Notes under the pieces: model-generated | Seen by the model: only the letters and a program-made list of their open reading frames with translations | The model's database searches: none | What the model was told of the DNA's origin: nothing | Part shown: in pieces, positions 61,856 through 64,000 of the stretch | Position numbering within the stretch: the stretch's first letter is position 1 | Layout of the letters: the number at the start of each line of letters is the position of its first letter | Position numbers and translations under genes: made by a program | From: Callaeas wilsoni | Lineage: Eukaryota > Chordata > Aves > Passeriformes > Callaeidae | Direction: 5' to 3' | Assembly: GCA_013398955.1 (NCBI GenBank) | Contig: VWPU01014041.1 | Coordinates: 62,001 to 126,000 of the forward strand | DNA length: 64,000 nucleotides

Positions 61856-64000
61856 GTGAGTAAATTTAAGCTACTGAAAACACTAAAAGAGGAAAAATTC
61901 ATGTCTAGCAGAGAAAGTACTAAGATTAAAAATGAAAAAGCATGGGTAGGCTAGATAAAATCAATATAACTTTTCCCAGGGTGTTCTTTTATAAACATTA
62001 CTTTGGTTCTTCCTTGACCACAATATATATACAGAAAATAAAATGGCATTTTTATGACTCATAATCCCAATCTTTATCTCCATGAAGGTGTACACAAAGA
62101 CTCAGAAGCTGAATGTATTTAAGACTGGAAGTATAATGGCAAATCATACCCTTTTGCATGACACAGTTAGGAAGACACATAGCATTTAGGATTCACATCT
62201 ATAAAAAGGAGAAGCTAATGGCAGAGGCACAAAATACTGCTATAGTTACAGGATCCAAATTTAAATTCTGCACTAGTAGTCATGAAGAAAGCTTAGCAAT
62301 GTAGCTCTCGGTTACATGGCACACTGTGAAAATTACAGAAACTGCATGTTTAAGACCTTCCTAGGCATGAAGAAAATTTAGAAAGTGTATACACGCTAAG
62401 AGTATGCAAGAAACTGCAGGCTGGACAGCAAAAGCCTTAAGATTTAAGATTGGGATCCATTTACCTCTGATAATAGGAAAATAATACAAATACCTTTTCT
62501 TTTCCCCCTTTTTCTCTCTTATTTGCTACTGTAAAGCCCAACGTCTATCTCAAGTCGCCTAGAATCAGGAAAAGGAAATAATCTCTGCAGATCTGCAGGC
62601 AAGACATAAGAAAAAACTCAGTTAAAACCACTTATGAGCAACAGTCACATAGGAAAACAAGACATAAACAGTAGAAGCTGACTGATCTTATTATTTAAAT
62701 TATGGAAGAGAAAGATATCTAATAATTTACTAGCAATGAACTCTGGAATACCTGCCAACTTTTACAGATGCAGAACAATGACAGACTAAAGAAGGAAAAA
62801 AAAAGAAAGCTGAACTGAAGCTGCAATACTGTAACAAAGCAGAATTAAGATTTAAGGCAACTGCATAGCAAAAAAAGGGACTGGTTTAGGACAAGAGGAG
62901 GAAAATAAATCCAAAGGCATAGGAAAAAATACACAAATTAGGACATGAAATAAAGTGATTTTTAAAACAGGCAGATTCAACGTGTTAATGAAGTGCATGA
63001 TGAGTGGATGTTAGAAGCAGAAAAAAGTATGACTGGAGGAAATTTTGTCCAGAGATAAAACCACACAGAAGAAAAAATATACTCATAGTTATCATGACAT
63101 ACTATAAAAATCGCATATTTATTTTTTTTTAATGATTCTAAGTTGAAAAAAAGAATTTCAAAAACGAATTTGATTCAGCCTCCAGATTTTTTAGAATTAT
63201 TTCTAATAACTAGTTTCTTGGAATTTCCATCTGAACACTTTGCAACAGTTTTATTTTCCAACGTGACTGAGGAGACGAGCACAGCCCACCCTGTTGGACC
63301 ATGGCCCTCCATGGGACTTTCTGTCTTCAACCTCAGCAAAAACAGAACTGGTGAAAGACTGAAAATTGTCCAGGGAGGCTTCAAACTAAACTTTCCCTTT
63401 GCTTCAATGAGCAGGGCCACTACAGATCTATCATTTTACCCATTGGAAAGAAGTTCTTCAGACAGTGGGAGCATTCTATGCAAGACATGTATTCACTCTG
63501 GAGCTCTCTCATAAAAGTTCAACAATACTTCATTTCCTCACAACAGTTTGTTGCCTACCAGAGCACTATGTGCTTTTTGTAGTACTAAACACAACTTCTT
63601 TTTTAAAAAGTCTATAGAAGAGTCACCTAGCAACTTTTATCATAACTTTATTTTAAAGTTTTTCAAGAAACTTCTGATCCAGTTTCACCACCACTCCCCC
63701 AAAAAACCCCGAAAAAACCCCATCCTAATCCACCCAAAAGAACATCCAAACAAAAAAGTATTTTTGATATGGTGTATAGCATCCTCTTCAAAAGCAGCCC
63801 AGCTAAATGTGAAAAACTGCCTATGTTACAAGTAGCCCAGGAAAAAAAAAAGGTTAAAATATGAGGAGATGATATCCCGTAAGTGGCAGGGATTGTGTTG
63901 TTGGTAGTCTTTTGCAAAGATCCATACGGGGAAAAAGTAATTTAGATGAAAAATGAGCACTTAGAAATTAGAATGCTGTCAGGTAAGATATCTGGAATCA
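61856..64000. other. Intronic DNA downstream of the candidate exon
   Basis: If the exon at 61778 is real, this is its downstream intron. It contains A-rich unique sequence, an open frame of 123 codons at 63143-63514 without splice support, and a G-rich (minus strand) motif at 63696-63735. No further exon was recognised. Confidence 0.5.
63696..63735 (-). other. Potential G-quadruplex motif on the minus strand
   Basis: On the minus strand four G-runs follow in order: GGG, GGGG, GGGG and GGGGG, with loops of 11, 7 and 6 bases, the last two almost pure T. One loop is longer than usual definitions allow, so quadruplex formation is possible but not assured. Confidence 0.5.

Noticed and set aside
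63143..63514. 123-codon plus-strand open frame
   Set aside because: No acceptor or donor of quality, an overlapping open frame on the other strand, and no recognisable motif.
1..64000. CRISPR arrays, operons, phage or other prokaryotic systems
   Set aside because: No spaced direct repeats, no dense same-strand ORFs and no ribosome binding sites; CR1 and SINE repeats show vertebrate nuclear DNA.
1..64000. Endogenous retrovirus or other viral insertion
   Set aside because: No paired long terminal repeats, primer-binding site or readable viral protein motifs were seen.

Overview
The window looks like vertebrate nuclear DNA from a bird, very probably a passerine. It is AT-rich, has no run of dense genes, and carries no prokaryotic signals such as packed ORFs or ribosome binding sites. 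The identification rests on its repeats: several 5'-truncated CR1 LINE 3' ends, and a fragment at 2270-2382 with a tRNA-Ile-like head fused to a CR1-type tail. That architecture is that of TguSINE1, the SINE family known from passerine birds. Repeat names come from remembered family structure, not a database search.

Layout. 1-6.5 kb: unique AT-rich DNA with the SINE fragment, a 56-bp tandem duplication and a short hairpin. 6.5-11.7 kb: a degraded CR1, a minus-strand exon-like ORF (7090-7245) and a clear minus-strand CR1 3' end (11473-11672). 11.7-33.4 kb: mostly unique DNA with simple repeats and two weak plus-strand exon-like segments (27560-27611 and 30060-30219). 33.4-39.3 kb: two plus-strand CR1 elements, the larger with a frameshifted ORF2 tail, and a minus-strand ORF at 37075-37344. 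39.3-52.1 kb: an older LINE-type 3' end at about 42.65 kb, a perfect palindrome at 48.9 kb and a CR1 scrap at 52.0 kb. 52.1-64 kb: two open frames of unknown status and the best coding candidate, a 78-bp internal exon on the plus strand (61778-61855).

No complete gene, RNA gene, CRISPR array or promoter can be supported. The simplest reading is that the window lies largely inside one or more long introns, or in intergenic DNA next to a plus-strand gene whose exon sits near 61.8 kb. I could not identify that gene. The three plus-strand exon candidates have mutually compatible splice phases, which is suggestive but could easily be chance.
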